A stretch of 64,000 bases of DNA from Microbacterium sp. Marseille-Q6965. GTDB taxonomy: Bacteria > Actinomycetota > Actinomycetes > Actinomycetales > Microbacteriaceae. The notes beneath the pieces are model-generated. The model was not told the origin of the DNA, searched no databases, and worked only from the letters and a program-made list of their open reading frames with translations. Below are positions 37,917 through 48,132 of this stretch, one piece after another. The position numbers and the translations under genes were made by a program. The DNA lies in contig NZ_CAMGZA010000002.1 of NCBI RefSeq assembly GCF_946151065.1, positions 186,001 to 250,000 of the forward strand, in the 5' to 3' direction. Every line of letters starts with the position of its first letter. Position 1 is the first letter of the stretch.

Positions 37917-38453
37917 GTGCCGAACGAGACGTACCCCCGCGACCGCTTCGACGACATCCCTCGTCAGCGCGACCGCATCGGCGCGCACCGCGCCGAGAAC
38001 CCCCGCATGCGCGTCGGCGTCGCGCTGCTGTGGGCGGGAGTGGCGGCCGTGGTGCTGTTCTGCGCCGGCGTCGTGACGTTCCTCGCCCTGTCGCAGCAAC
38101 AGGATGTCGTCGCGGAGCCGGAGCCGGAGCCGTCGGTCGCTGCGGTCGTCGACACGTCCTACGAGGTGCTCATCCTGAACGGGACCTCGTCCCAGGGCGC
38201 CGAGGTGCGCGCCGAGGAACAACTCGTCGCCGCCGGCTGGAACGGCGACGACGTCTCGGCAGGCGCCTCGAGCGCCACGGACATCCCCGAGACGGTCGTC
38301 TATTACGCCGCGCCGGAACACGAGGCCGCCGCGGCGGGCGTGGCGGAGGCGCTGGGCGGGGGGCGACTGCAGGAGAGCACCGCCTACGTCTCGGACCCGG
38401 CCACGAAGATCGTCACCGTGGTCCTCGGCCTGGATCGTGTTTCCGCCGGGTAA
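37917..38453 (+). CDS. LytR C-terminal domain membrane protein
   Basis: The 178-residue protein has a charged cytoplasmic tail, one membrane helix (about 33-56), a Glu-Pro linker and an extracytoplasmic LytR_C domain ([22 protein letters not shown]). It lacks the LytR-CpsA-Psr catalytic domain, so it is not itself a wall-polymer ligase; a helper role in the envelope is inferred. TAGCAT lies six bases before the GTG. Confidence 0.88.
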   Translation: MPNETYPRDRFDDIPRQRDRIGAHRAENPRMRVGVALLWAGVAAVVLFCAGVVTFLALSQQQDVVAEPEPEPSVAAVVDTSYEVLILNGTSSQGAEVRAEEQLVAAGWNGDDVSAGASSATDIPETVVYYAAPEHEAAAAGVAEALGGGRLQESTAYVSDPATKIVTVVLGLDRVSAG

Positions 38454-38560
38454 ACGTTCCGAATCGCGCGTGTCAAACCTCTCCTGAACGCGTTCCGGCG
38501 GGTGGTTCCGCTGGCTACGCTGGCGCTGTCGATTCCCCGCAGCACCAGGAGAGCTCCCGC

Positions 38561-38764
38561 ATGACCCAGGGCACCGTCAAGTGGTTCAACGCCGAGAAGG
38601 GGTACGGGTTCATCACCGTCTCCGACGGCAGCCAGGACGTCTTCGTCCACTATTCGAACATCGAGATGAGCGGCTTCCGCGTGCTCGAGGAGGGGCAGGC
38701 GGTGGAGTTCACCGTCGGCGCCGGGCAGAAGGGCCCGCAGGCGGAGGCCGTCCGCCCGCTCTGA
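38561..38764 (+). CDS. cspA: Cold-shock protein
   Basis: A 67-residue single cold-shock domain with both RNA-binding motifs, KGYGFITV (RNP1) and VFVHYSNI (RNP2). It binds single-stranded nucleic acid and melts RNA structure. AGGAG precedes the ATG, after a leader of at least 40 bases. A strong terminator follows. Confidence 0.97.
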   Translation: MTQGTVKWFNAEKGYGFITVSDGSQDVFVHYSNIEMSGFRVLEEGQAVEFTVGAGQKGPQAEAVRPL

Positions 38765-38798
38765 CGTCCTCGAGCGCCCCGCCTCTCTGACGGTGGGT

Positions 38799-38827
38799 GA
38801 ACGCCCCGGGATCCTCCCGGGGCGTTC
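38799..38827 (+). terminator. Terminator after cspA
   Basis: GAACGCCCCGGGA (38799-38811) pairs with TCCCGGGGCGTTC (38815-38827) across a three-base loop. It isolates cspA from the groEL promoter. Confidence 0.8.
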
Positions 38828-38918
38828 GTGCGCGTGCGGCCCCGGCCGGCACGCGCGGGCGCGCTCACGGGCGGTGCGGACGCGTGCGCGGCGCGGCACC
38901 GGAGGGCGCGTTGCGCGG

Positions 38919-38948
38919 CTTGCACTCCCTGGGGTCGAGTGCCAGAAT
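38919..38948 (+). promoter_or_regulatory. groEL promoter overlapping an imperfect CIRCE
   Basis: TTGCAC (38920-38925) and CAGAAT (38943-38948) are 17 bases apart and form a sigma-70-like promoter. CTTGCACTC-N9-GAGTGCCAG (38919-38945) matches the HrcA operator CIRCE at seven of nine positions in each arm and covers most of the promoter. Confidence 0.8.
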
Positions 38949-38952
38949 GGCG

Positions 38953-38979
38953 TTAGCACTCGCAGGATTTGAGTGCTAA
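38953..38979 (+). promoter_or_regulatory. Perfect CIRCE element (HrcA operator)
   Basis: TTAGCACTC (38953-38961), nine bases, then GAGTGCTAA (38971-38979): an exact match to the CIRCE consensus. It covers the expected transcription start of groEL, so HrcA should block initiation until heat shock. Confidence 0.96.
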
Positions 38980-40635
<1,656 letters not shown>

Positions 40636-40642
40636 TCACGGC

Positions 40643-40675
40643 GGGACTCGGCGCCGCTACGCGGCGCCGAGTCCC
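40643..40675 (+). terminator. Terminator after groEL
   Basis: GGGACTCGGCGCCG (40643-40656) pairs with CGGCGCCGAGTCCC (40662-40675) over a five-base loop. The U-tract is poor but the stem is perfect. Confidence 0.8.
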
Positions 40676-40740
40676 TCACGGATCGGCGCGCGACCCCCGC
40701 AGGGCCCGCGTGCACGTCCGACGGCATGCGTGTCGCCTGA

Positions 40741-40772
40741 ACGAACGGCCCCTCCTCGGAGGGGCCGTTCGT
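40741..40772. terminator. Bidirectional hairpin before the WXG100 gene end
   Basis: A 15-base perfect inverted repeat (40741-40755 and 40758-40772, ACGAACGGCCCCTCC and complement) ends 19 bases past the WXG100 stop on the minus strand. It probably terminates that gene and backs up the groEL terminator. Confidence 0.75.
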
Positions 40773-40791
40773 CGTCTCCGGTTGCCGGGGA

Positions 40792-41079
40792 TCAGCGGAA
40801 CATCGCCATCGCCGCGTGCTCGGTGTCTGCGTAGTGCGTGCCTGCGGCGCGCAGCGACTCGCCGAGCGCCGCGAGGGCCTGCTCCACCTGCGCCTGCACG
40901 GCGCGCCACTCCTCGGCGCTGGCTTGGAAGGCGCCGGCGGCCATCCCGGTCCAGGAGCCCTGCAGGTCACGAAGCTGCGCCTGGAGCGTGGCGGTCTCGG
41001 CCTGCAGACGACCGACGGTGCCGCCGACGGCGGCGGCCTTCTCCATGACGATGTCGCTGTCGACGGTATAGACGGGCAT
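40792..41079 (-). CDS. WXG100-family (ESAT-6-like) protein
   Basis: A 95-residue all-helical protein. The central turn is GSWTGMA (W-x-G) between two amphipathic helices, and a YxxxE-like HYADTE lies near the C-terminus, both marks of type VII secretion substrates. AGGAGG lies five bases before ATG 41079, which fixes this start against longer frames. No EccC, EccD or partner WXG100 gene is adjacent, so it must rely on a secretion system elsewhere, if one exists. It converges on groEL. Confidence 0.85.
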   Translation of the reverse strand: MPVYTVDSDIVMEKAAAVGGTVGRLQAETATLQAQLRDLQGSWTGMAAGAFQASAEEWRAVQAQVEQALAALGESLRAAGTHYADTEHAAMAMFR

Positions 41080-41338
41080 CGGATCCTCCTCGTTCGCTTG
41101 TATGACGGGTCCGGTCTCGACGCTAGGAGCGCCGCCGGGGTGCTCGCCGATCGGGTCGGGATCGGTGGACGCGACGGGCAGATCCGCGGACTGTGAGGGA
41201 ACCCGCGCCGCCGCCCGGACGCGCTCGGCGTCCTGCGTGACGGGCAAGCCTGCGCGCCGACGCCGCAGCGGCGACGAGCCGCGGCGCACGGCGGTCCCGC
41301 GCCGCGTCGGGTCGACGCGGGAGCCGTAGGCTGGATCA

Positions 41339-41998
41339 GTGGCCAAACTGTACTTCCGATACGGCGCGATGAACTCCGGGAAGTCCACCGCGCTGTTGCA
41401 GGCGGCCTACAACTACGAGGAGCGTGGACAGGCCGTCCTGCTCGCCAAGCCCGCGATCGACACGAAGGGCGCCGACCAGATCGAATCGCGCCTGGGCGTG
41501 ACTCGGCAGGTGGACTTCCTGATCGCGCCCGACGCCGACGCGCGCACCCTTTTCCGCGCTCACCGCGATCGGCTTCGCGGCGAGGCGGCGCGCGCCCTCA
41601 TCCCGGACCGGCCCCGGGACGTCGCGTGCCTGCTCGTGGACGAGGCGCAGTTCCTCACCGCGGCGCAGGTGGACGACCTGTTCCGCATCGCGGTCGAGGA
41701 CGGCATCCCGGTGATGGCCTACGGCATCCGCACCGACTTCCGCACCGCCGCGTTCCCGGGATCCGCCCGGCTCCTCGAGATCGCCCATTCCCTCGAGGAG
41801 CTCAAGACGATCTGCCGGTGCGGGCGCAAGGCGCTGTTCAACGGACGCGTGGTCGGCGGGCGGTTCGTCTTCGACGGCGATCAGGTGGCGATCGATGCCG
41901 CGACCGCCGCCGTGCGCGACGACCACTTCGTCACCTACGAGTCCCTGTGCGGTTCGTGCTATCTGGAGGAGTCCGGCGGAACGCTCGCGCCGCGCTGA
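41339..41998 (+). CDS. tdk: Thymidine kinase (type II)
   Basis: The 219-residue salvage enzyme phosphorylates thymidine. It has the P-loop GAMNSGKST (9-17), Walker B LLVDEAQF, the lasso-domain zinc cysteines in ICRCGRKA and CGSCY, and the YGIRTDFRTAAFPGS substrate region. TAGGCT is six bases before the GTG. The 259 bases upstream, back to the WXG100 start, hold no other feature that I can support. Confidence 0.95.
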   Translation: MAKLYFRYGAMNSGKSTALLQAAYNYEERGQAVLLAKPAIDTKGADQIESRLGVTRQVDFLIAPDADARTLFRAHRDRLRGEAARALIPDRPRDVACLLVDEAQFLTAAQVDDLFRIAVEDGIPVMAYGIRTDFRTAAFPGSARLLEIAHSLEELKTICRCGRKALFNGRVVGGRFVFDGDQVAIDAATAAVRDDHFVTYESLCGSCYLEESGGTLAPR

Positions 41999-42038
41999 GC
42001 GCCCCGCGACCCGCCGCAGCGCGCCGTAGGCTGGGAAC

Positions 42039-43058
42039 ATGCGAGTACTCCTTGCCGGCGGTGCCGGATACGTCGGGACCCACACTGCGATCGCCCTGCT
42101 CGAGGCCGGGCACGAGGCGGTGCTGCTGGACGACCTCACGAACACCAGCGGGATCGTCACGGAGCGGATCCACCAGATCACCGGAAAGCGCGCGCCGCTG
42201 GTGGCCGGCAGCGCAGCGCAGATTGAGGATGTCGAGCGTGCTTTCGACGAGCACGGGCCTTTCGACTCGATCATGCACTTCGCGGCCAAGAAGGCCGTGG
42301 GCGAGTCGGTGCAGAAGCCGCTGCAGTACTACCGCAACAACCTCGACACCACCTACACCCTGCTGAAGGTCGGCATGGAGCGGGGCATCTCGTCGTTCAT
42401 CTTCTCCAGTACGGGCACGGTGTACTCCGACCCGGCCGATCTGCCGTTCACGGAGGAGGCCACCCGTGATCTCGTGCGCCTCTCGAACCCGTACTCGAAG
42501 TCGAAGCTCATGAACGAGGTCGTTCTCGAGGACGTGCAGCGGGTCAACCCCGAGCTGAACGTCACGCTGCTGCGCTACTTCAATCCCGTCGGTGCCCACG
42601 AGTCCGGGCTTGTCGGTGAGGACCCCAAGGGCATCCCGAACAACCTCATGCCGTTCGTCGCGCGCGTGGCGGTCGGCGCGCTACCCGAGATCAACGTGTT
42701 CGGCAGCGACTACGACACCCCGGACGGCACGGGCCTTCGGGACTACATCCACGTGGTCGACCTGGCCGAGGGGCACGTCGCGGCGCTGGAGAAGGCCAAG
42801 CCCGGCCTGGCCGCCTACAACCTGGGCACCGGCCGCCCCGTGAGCGTGCTGGAGCTGATCACGTCGTTCGAGAAGGCCGTGGGGCGTGAGCTGCCGAAGG
42901 TGATGGCCGACCGCCGACCCGGCGACCTCGCCGCGACCTACTGCGACCCGTCGAAGGCCGAGCGCGAACTCGGCTGGACGGCGACGCGCACCATCGATGA
43001 CATGACGCGCGACGTCTGGAACTGGCAGCAGCGCAACCCCCGGGGATACGAGGGGTGA
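42039..43058 (+). CDS. galE: UDP-glucose 4-epimerase
   Basis: The 339-residue extended SDR enzyme interconverts UDP-glucose and UDP-galactose for wall polysaccharides or the Leloir pathway. It has the NAD motif GGAGYVGTH, HFAAKKAVGES, the catalytic pair Y-x-x-x-K in NPYSKSK and the GLRDYIHVVDLAEGHV tail motif. TAGGCT lies six bases before the ATG. No other gal gene is adjacent. A strong terminator follows. Confidence 0.96.
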   Translation: MRVLLAGGAGYVGTHTAIALLEAGHEAVLLDDLTNTSGIVTERIHQITGKRAPLVAGSAAQIEDVERAFDEHGPFDSIMHFAAKKAVGESVQKPLQYYRNNLDTTYTLLKVGMERGISSFIFSSTGTVYSDPADLPFTEEATRDLVRLSNPYSKSKLMNEVVLEDVQRVNPELNVTLLRYFNPVGAHESGLVGEDPKGIPNNLMPFVARVAVGALPEINVFGSDYDTPDGTGLRDYIHVVDLAEGHVAALEKAKPGLAAYNLGTGRPVSVLELITSFEKAVGRELPKVMADRRPGDLAATYCDPSKAERELGWTATRTIDDMTRDVWNWQQRNPRGYEG

Positions 43059-43060
43059 GA

Positions 43061-43096
43061 CGAAAGAGGGCACCGGCGAGCCGGTGCCCTCTTTCG
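43061..43096. terminator. Bidirectional terminator between galE and HAD gene
   Basis: CGAAAGAGGGCACCGG (43061-43076) pairs perfectly with 43081-43096 around CGAG. The stem ends directly at the stop codon of the opposing HAD gene, so both genes share it. Confidence 0.93.
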
Positions 43097-43870
43097 TCAT
43101 GCGCGGGGCGGAAGGGTGGGGATGAGGGTGTCCAGCTTGTCCGCGGTGTCCTGCCAGTCCGTGACGGCCACGCACGTGACGTCGCCCATCGCGAGCACGG
43201 GGTAGTCGTTCCCGTCGGGGTCGAGCCGGTCGCCGTAGAAGAGCATGTCCGACAGCGCCACGCCGGTCTGCTCGGCGAGGCGGCGCATGCCGAAGGCCTT
43301 GTCGATGCCCTTGCGGGTGATGTCGACCGAGGTCGAACCGCCGGAGCGCACCTCGAGGTCGGGCACACGCATCGCCACGGCATCGCGCAGCGTGGACTTC
43401 TTCGCGCCGGACGGATCCCACGCCCGCTTGGCGTCGACGGGCGCGACCTGGCCGAGCGCCGAGAACGTGATCTGCGAGCCCCGGTCCTCGAGGATCGGGC
43501 CCCACGTCTCCGTCTCCCAGTACCCCAGCCGCTTCGCCTCCTCCTCCACGGCCGCCAGCGCACGACGCTTCTCGTCGGCGGTAAGATCCTGCGCGTACAG
43601 CACGGCGAAGTCGTCGCCGTCGTAGCGGAAGTATTGCGTGCCGCACGTGGGCAGCAGGTGGATGTGATCCAGCGCACCGGGTGCGTGGGGCAGGCGCTCC
43701 ACCAGCTGGGAGCGGAACTGGCCGATCTGGCCGCCCGAAATGACGGCGACCTCCACGCGTTGTGCGAGCTGGATGAGCAGCTCGCCGATGCGAGGGTCGA
43801 TCGGGCTCTTCGAGGGCGCGAGGGTGTCGTCGAGATCGAAGGCGACGACCAGGGGAGTCTTCTCCATCAC
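43097..43870 (-). CDS. HAD-IIB hydrolase, phosphomannomutase-like
   Basis: The 257-residue HAD phosphatase has motif [14 protein letters not shown], motif II VISGG and motif [16 protein letters not shown] with the metal Asp residues. [15 protein letters not shown] is the motif III lysine region. [16 protein letters not shown] resembles eukaryote-type phosphomannomutases and sucrose-phosphate phosphatases, so a sugar-phosphate substrate is likely but not proven. TAGGCT lies exactly six bases before GTG 43870, favouring it over the ATG at the next codon. Confidence 0.82.
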   Translation of the reverse strand: MMEKTPLVVAFDLDDTLAPSKSPIDPRIGELLIQLAQRVEVAVISGGQIGQFRSQLVERLPHAPGALDHIHLLPTCGTQYFRYDGDDFAVLYAQDLTADEKRRALAAVEEEAKRLGYWETETWGPILEDRGSQITFSALGQVAPVDAKRAWDPSGAKKSTLRDAVAMRVPDLEVRSGGSTSVDITRKGIDKAFGMRRLAEQTGVALSDMLFYGDRLDPDGNDYPVLAMGDVTCVAVTDWQDTADKLDTLIPTLPPRA

Positions 43871-43957
43871 CCCACAAGCCTACGTGGACACCGACGGTGG
43901 AACCGGCGCCGGTTCGTCGCACCCCTCGGGATCAGGTAGACTTGCAGGGTTGCAAAA

Positions 43958-44031
<74 letters not shown>

Positions 44032-44036
44032 CGTAA

Positions 44037-44072
44037 CGAAGAAGGACCCGCCGAAAGGCGGGTCCTTCTTCG
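44037..44072 (+). terminator. Terminator after tRNA-Pro
   Basis: A 16-base perfect stem (44037-44052 and 44057-44072) with a GAAA tetraloop, followed by TTTC. The region from here to 44201 shows no gene. Confidence 0.93.
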
Positions 44073-44201
44073 TTTCTCGCGGTGCCTCAGGCGGGTCCCG
44101 CTCGCCGGAGGCTCCGCGCGGCGCGAAGCGGCGTGTGGAGCGGCGACGGGGCGTAGCGACCTGACGACGCGAGCGCCGCGCCGTCGCGGGGAACCCGGCG
44201 G

Positions 44202-45125
44202 TCAGTGGCGTGGCGCGAGCGTGATGAGCGAGGCCTCGGGACGGCACGCGAAGCGCACCGGAGCGTAGATGGAATGGCCGAGGCCGGCGCTCACGTTCAG
44301 CGGGACGGACCGCTCGCCGTGCGTCCACGCGGACAGGCCGCGCACCTGCGACAGCGGGAGGTCGCAGTTGCCCACGAGCGCGCCCACGAACGGCACGCGC
44401 ACCTGTCCGCCGTGCGTGTGGCCGGCGAACAGCATGTCGGCCCCGGCGCCCGTCAGCGCGTCGAGGACGCGGCGATAGGGGGCGTGGGTCACGCCGATCG
44501 TGAGATCGCCGCTCTCGAGCGATGCCAGGGCGGCGATCGTCTCATCGGCGCGATCGCTGCCGTGATGGGCGTCGTCGGTGCCGGCGAGGCGCAGGTGCGA
44601 GCCGGCCACCGTCATCCGGACGGCCGTGTTGTCGATCCGCTCCCAGCCGAGCTCCTCCGACAGATACGCATCCAGCGCGGCCGTATCCAGCCGCGTGGGG
44701 GTGCCGTGGCGGCGCGAGGGGCCGGCGAGGTACTTCAGCGGGTTCTTCGGCTTCGGGGCGTACAGGTCGTTGGAACCGTGGACGAACACCCCGGGAACGC
44801 CCGCAAGCGGCTCGAACGCCTCACGGATGCCGCGCAGGCCCTCCGGGTGCCCGAGATTGTCGCCGGTGTTGATCACGAGGTCGGGGCGCAGAGCGGCGAG
44901 CCGGGCGATCCACTCCTGCTTGCGGTGCTGCCACGGCGCCATGTGGGCATCGGAGAGGTGCAGGACGCGGATCGGACGAGCGCCGGGGGAGAGGACCCGC
45001 ACCACGTGGTGGCGGACTGTGTACAGGTGGCGCTCGATCCCGATGCCCCAGATGGCGGCGGCCGCGCCCGCGGCTGCTCCGGCTCCGAGCACGGCGAGGG
45101 CGCCCCGCGCGGCGCGCGAGCTCAT
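44202..45125 (-). CDS. Membrane-anchored metallophosphoesterase
   Basis: The 307-residue calcineurin-like phosphoesterase has an N-terminal membrane segment (about 8-30), then the metal motifs DAHM, NTGDNLG, GSND (GNHD variant), THAP and GHTHGGQ. Start ATG 45125 is chosen because the hydrophobic segment follows at once; the frame before it is an Arg-rich read of the ponA2 end. It lies 17 bases after the ponA2-like gene on the same strand. Mycobacterial ponA2 is also followed by such a phosphoesterase. Substrate unknown. Confidence 0.88.
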   Translation of the reverse strand: MSSRAARGALAVLGAGAAAGAAAAIWGIGIERHLYTVRHHVVRVLSPGARPIRVLHLSDAHMAPWQHRKQEWIARLAALRPDLVINTGDNLGHPEGLRGIREAFEPLAGVPGVFVHGSNDLYAPKPKNPLKYLAGPSRRHGTPTRLDTAALDAYLSEELGWERIDNTAVRMTVAGSHLRLAGTDDAHHGSDRADETIAALASLESGDLTIGVTHAPYRRVLDALTGAGADMLFAGHTHGGQVRVPFVGALVGNCDLPLSQVRGLSAWTHGERSVPLNVSAGLGHSIYAPVRFACRPEASLITLAPRH

Positions 45126-45142
45126 GCGGCGACTCCGATCAT

Positions 45143-47785
45143 TCAGTCGTCGTCGCCGTTGCCGTTGCCGCCCCCGTTGCCATTGCCGCCACCGCCGCAC
45201 TTCTCTGCCTGGTAGTCGACGGTGACACGAGTGCCGGGCGCAACGAGCTCGTCCGCCGCGGGCGACGAACCGGTGGCCTTACCGCTGCCGGCGCCGTCCG
45301 CCTCGGAGCACGCGCCGCGAGCCGGGTCGAGGCCGGCGGACTGCAGGGTGCCGAGAGCGGCGGCGAGGCTCGCGCCGGAGACGTTGGGCACGCGCACCCC
45401 TTGGCCGTTGCTGGGGTTGATCGTAACGGTCGTGCCCGTCGCGACGCGTCCGGCGCCCGGTTCCTGCGTCTGCACGGTGCCCTCCGGCTTGTCGCCCGCG
45501 ACGGGGTCGCCCACGCGCACGTCGAAACCGGCGTTGTTGAGGATGCGCGTTGCCTCCTCGATCGTCTGACCCGTGACGTCCGGCAGGTCGGCCATCGGCG
45601 TGACGAGCAGCGTACGGTCGGCGGTCGGGAACGGATCGCCGCCGTACTTCGCGTTCGCCGCCCCCTGCAGTGCGGGCGCGATCCGGTGCCGGATCTGCGA
45701 CAGCTGGATGCCGTTCGCCCACTGACGCGACATGCTCTTGCGCACCCACCGGCCGTTCTCCTGCACGGAGTTCGAGTTGCCGACCCAGACCGCCGTCGCC
45801 ACCTTCGTCGACGACTCCACCATGAAGGTCTGGTCGTCCTCGTGCGTTCCTGTCTTGCCGATCAGGGGCGTGCCGTCGCCCGGGTTGGAGGCGACACCGG
45901 TGCCGCCGCGCTGCATGACGGACTGCAGCACGTGCGCCGCGGTCGCCGCGATGTTCGGCTCGATCACCTTCTCGCAGTTCGGCTCGGGTACGGGCTGCTC
46001 GACGCCGTCCGAGTCCACCACGCGGTCGATCGCGATGGGCTCGCAGCGCACGCCGCCGTTCGCGACAGCCGCGTAGGCCGCCGCCATGTCGATGGGGGCG
46101 ATGTTCTTCGAACCCAGCACGTCATACGGCACGTTCTGGTCGGTCACCGAACCGCCGTCGGCGAGGGTCACGCCCATCCGCTCGGCGACCTTGTTGATGT
46201 CGCAGATGTCGAGCTGCTCGGCCATCGCCAGGTAGCCCGTGTTGAGCGAATCGCGGGTGAACTGCAGGGGGGTGCCGTAGTAGCCGCGGTTGCCACCGTA
46301 GTTGCCGATCTGGCCCGTGCCCTGCCCGGTGGGCTGCCCACATGACGTCATGCCGCGGAACTCGCGCTTGACGCCGTTGAGGCGCTGGTTGATCGACTTG
46401 CCCTTCTCGAGCCAGTCGATGAGCGTGAAGAGCTTGTACGACGAGCCCACCTCGAAACCGCTCGACCCGCCGTGGTCCCGGTCACCCGCGTACACGAGCG
46501 AGGAGTAGCCCGGCTGCTGGGCGGCCTCCGCGTTCTCGGTGAACTGGGTGTTCTGCACCATCGCCAGGATGCGACCCGTCTGCGTCTCGAGCGACACGCC
46601 CGCCGCGCCGAACTGCATGCCCTCGATGTGGCTCGGCGCCCAGTCGCGCATGGCTGCCTCGCCGGCAGCCTGCACGCCCATGTCGAGCGTCGTGTAGATG
46701 TCGAGGCCGCCGCGCTGCAGCTTCTGCGCGCGCTCCGTCGCGGTGTCGCCGAACGCCTCGTCCGTCAGGATGACGGACTTGACGTACTGGCAGAAGTAGG
46801 CCGAACCGCCGGCCGACTGGCAGCCCTGCGTCGTCGGGGTGATCTGCGGCGTGATCGGTTCCGCGGCCGCCTCGTCGTGCTGCTGCTGGGTGATCTTGCC
46901 GTCCTCGAGCAGGCGATCGAGCACGTAGAGCTGACGGTTCTTGGTCAGCGCGTAGCCGTCGGCCTCGCTGTTGATCGGGTTGCCGTCCTTGTCGACGGTC
47001 GATCCGTCCCGCATGTCGATGCGGTAGATGTTCGGGTTCTGCACGATGCCCGCGAGCACGGCGGCCTGGCCGACGGTGACGTCCTTCGCGCTCGTGTTGA
47101 AGTAGTAATGCGCGGCGGCCTCGATGCCGTAGGTCTGGCCGCCGAAGTTGGCGATGTTGAGGTACCCGAGGAGGATGTCGTCCTTCGAGTACTCCTTCTC
47201 GATCGCGATCGCATAGCGCATCTCCTGCAGCTTGCGCTCGTACCCCTCGACGCCCTCCGAGTTGGTGTGCCGCAGGAAGCACTCCCGCAGTTCCTCGTCG
47301 TCCTGGGCCTCCTGCTCGCACTGCTGCACGAGCACGTTCTTGACGTACTGCTGGCTGATGGACGAGCCGCCCTGCGTCGATCCACCCGAGGCGTTGTTGA
47401 GCAGCGCGCGCGTCGTACCGATGAGGTCGACGCCGCCGTGGTCGTAGTAGCGCGGGTCCTCGCTGGAGAGGATCGCGTCGTAGATGTGGTGCGAGACCTC
47501 GTCGTACTCGACCGGCTGGCGGTTCTGGTCGTAGAACGTCGCCATCGGCCAGTCGTTGCCGTTCTCGTCCTTGGCGTAGATGGTCGTCGGCTCCATCGGG
47601 CGGTCCACCTCGAGGTAGCCGGGCAGGCCCTCGAAGAGGCTGATCGCCGTGGAGGCGGCCGCGCCGCTCATCGCGATGGCGGGGGTGACGGCCGCGGTGA
47701 CCAGCAGGCCCGCGACGGCGCTCAGGCCGACGAGGCCGAGCACGCCGCTGAGCACGCCGCTCGGCGTCCTTTTCGCGTTGGGCAT
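45143..47785 (-). CDS. ponA2: Class A penicillin-binding protein with PASTA domains (PonA2-like)
   Basis: The bifunctional wall synthase has 880 residues. A membrane helix (about 10-40) precedes a GT51 glycosyltransferase, with catalytic Glu in ILSSEDPRYYDHGG and GGSSISQQYVKN. A transpeptidase with SSYK, SLN (in RDSLNTGYL) and KTG (in GKTGTHED) follows. Two PASTA domains start near LPDVTGQTIEEA and VPNVSGASLAAA. It ends in an odd GGGGNGNGGGNGNGDDD tail. TACCAT lies six bases before ATG 47785. Context with DUF4177-ridA and a phosphoesterase matches mycobacterial ponA2. Confidence 0.93.
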   Translation of the reverse strand: MPNAKRTPSGVLSGVLGLVGLSAVAGLLVTAAVTPAIAMSGAAASTAISLFEGLPGYLEVDRPMEPTTIYAKDENGNDWPMATFYDQNRQPVEYDEVSHHIYDAILSSEDPRYYDHGGVDLIGTTRALLNNASGGSTQGGSSISQQYVKNVLVQQCEQEAQDDEELRECFLRHTNSEGVEGYERKLQEMRYAIAIEKEYSKDDILLGYLNIANFGGQTYGIEAAAHYYFNTSAKDVTVGQAAVLAGIVQNPNIYRIDMRDGSTVDKDGNPINSEADGYALTKNRQLYVLDRLLEDGKITQQQHDEAAAEPITPQITPTTQGCQSAGGSAYFCQYVKSVILTDEAFGDTATERAQKLQRGGLDIYTTLDMGVQAAGEAAMRDWAPSHIEGMQFGAAGVSLETQTGRILAMVQNTQFTENAEAAQQPGYSSLVYAGDRDHGGSSGFEVGSSYKLFTLIDWLEKGKSINQRLNGVKREFRGMTSCGQPTGQGTGQIGNYGGNRGYYGTPLQFTRDSLNTGYLAMAEQLDICDINKVAERMGVTLADGGSVTDQNVPYDVLGSKNIAPIDMAAAYAAVANGGVRCEPIAIDRVVDSDGVEQPVPEPNCEKVIEPNIAATAAHVLQSVMQRGGTGVASNPGDGTPLIGKTGTHEDDQTFMVESSTKVATAVWVGNSNSVQENGRWVRKSMSRQWANGIQLSQIRHRIAPALQGAANAKYGGDPFPTADRTLLVTPMADLPDVTGQTIEEATRILNNAGFDVRVGDPVAGDKPEGTVQTQEPGAGRVATGTTVTINPSNGQGVRVPNVSGASLAAALGTLQSAGLDPARGACSEADGAGSGKATGSSPAADELVAPGTRVTVDYQAEKCGGGGNGNGGGNGNGDDD

Positions 47786-47913
47786 ATGGTGATGGTAAGC
47801 GAGTTCCCTGGGGGACGCCTCACATGCGGCGGCGGCACGCGGATCGCGGCGCCGGCTCATGGATCGCGCGGACCGAGAGGACACGCGACGCGCCGCTCGA
47901 TGACGGGAGAGTC

Positions 47914-48132
47914 ATGACCACGTGGGAGTACCTCACGACGCCGCTGCTGATCCACAACACGGCAGCGATCCTGAACAACTGGGGCAAGCAGGGCTGGGAG
48001 CTCGTGCAGGTCGTCCAGGGGCCGGAGGGCGGCCTCGTCGCCTATCTGAAGCGCCCCGTCGGCGCCGGCGACGCCAACGCCGGGCTCGGGGCGGCGGCGG
48101 AGGCCGCGAAGCAGTTCGAGGACGAGCGGTGA
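47914..48132 (+). CDS. DUF4177-like small protein
   Basis: A 72-residue protein starting TTWEYLTTPLLIH, with the DUF4177 core NNWGKQGWELVQVV. An Ala-rich helical tail ends in EDER. GGGAGA lies before the ATG. Its stop overlaps the ridA GTG (GTGA). The same small gene precedes a ridA gene near ponA2 in mycobacteria. Function unknown. Confidence 0.82.
   Translation: MTTWEYLTTPLLIHNTAAILNNWGKQGWELVQVVQGPEGGLVAYLKRPVGAGDANAGLGAAAEAAKQFEDER

Noticed and set aside
38841..38912. GC-rich stretch before groEL as a possible small gene
   Set aside because: It has no ribosome site or -10-like hexamer and the frames are Arg/Ala-rich noise.
41080..41338. Longer N-terminus for the WXG100 protein, or an extra gene, in this gap
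   Set aside because: AGGAGG sits right before ATG 41079 and the upstream frame is unlike any WXG100 protein. Nothing else is supported.
44073..44201. Purine-rich region after the tRNA-Pro terminator as a possible ncRNA
   Set aside because: It shows imperfect short inverted repeats only, with no promoter or stable fold that I can defend.
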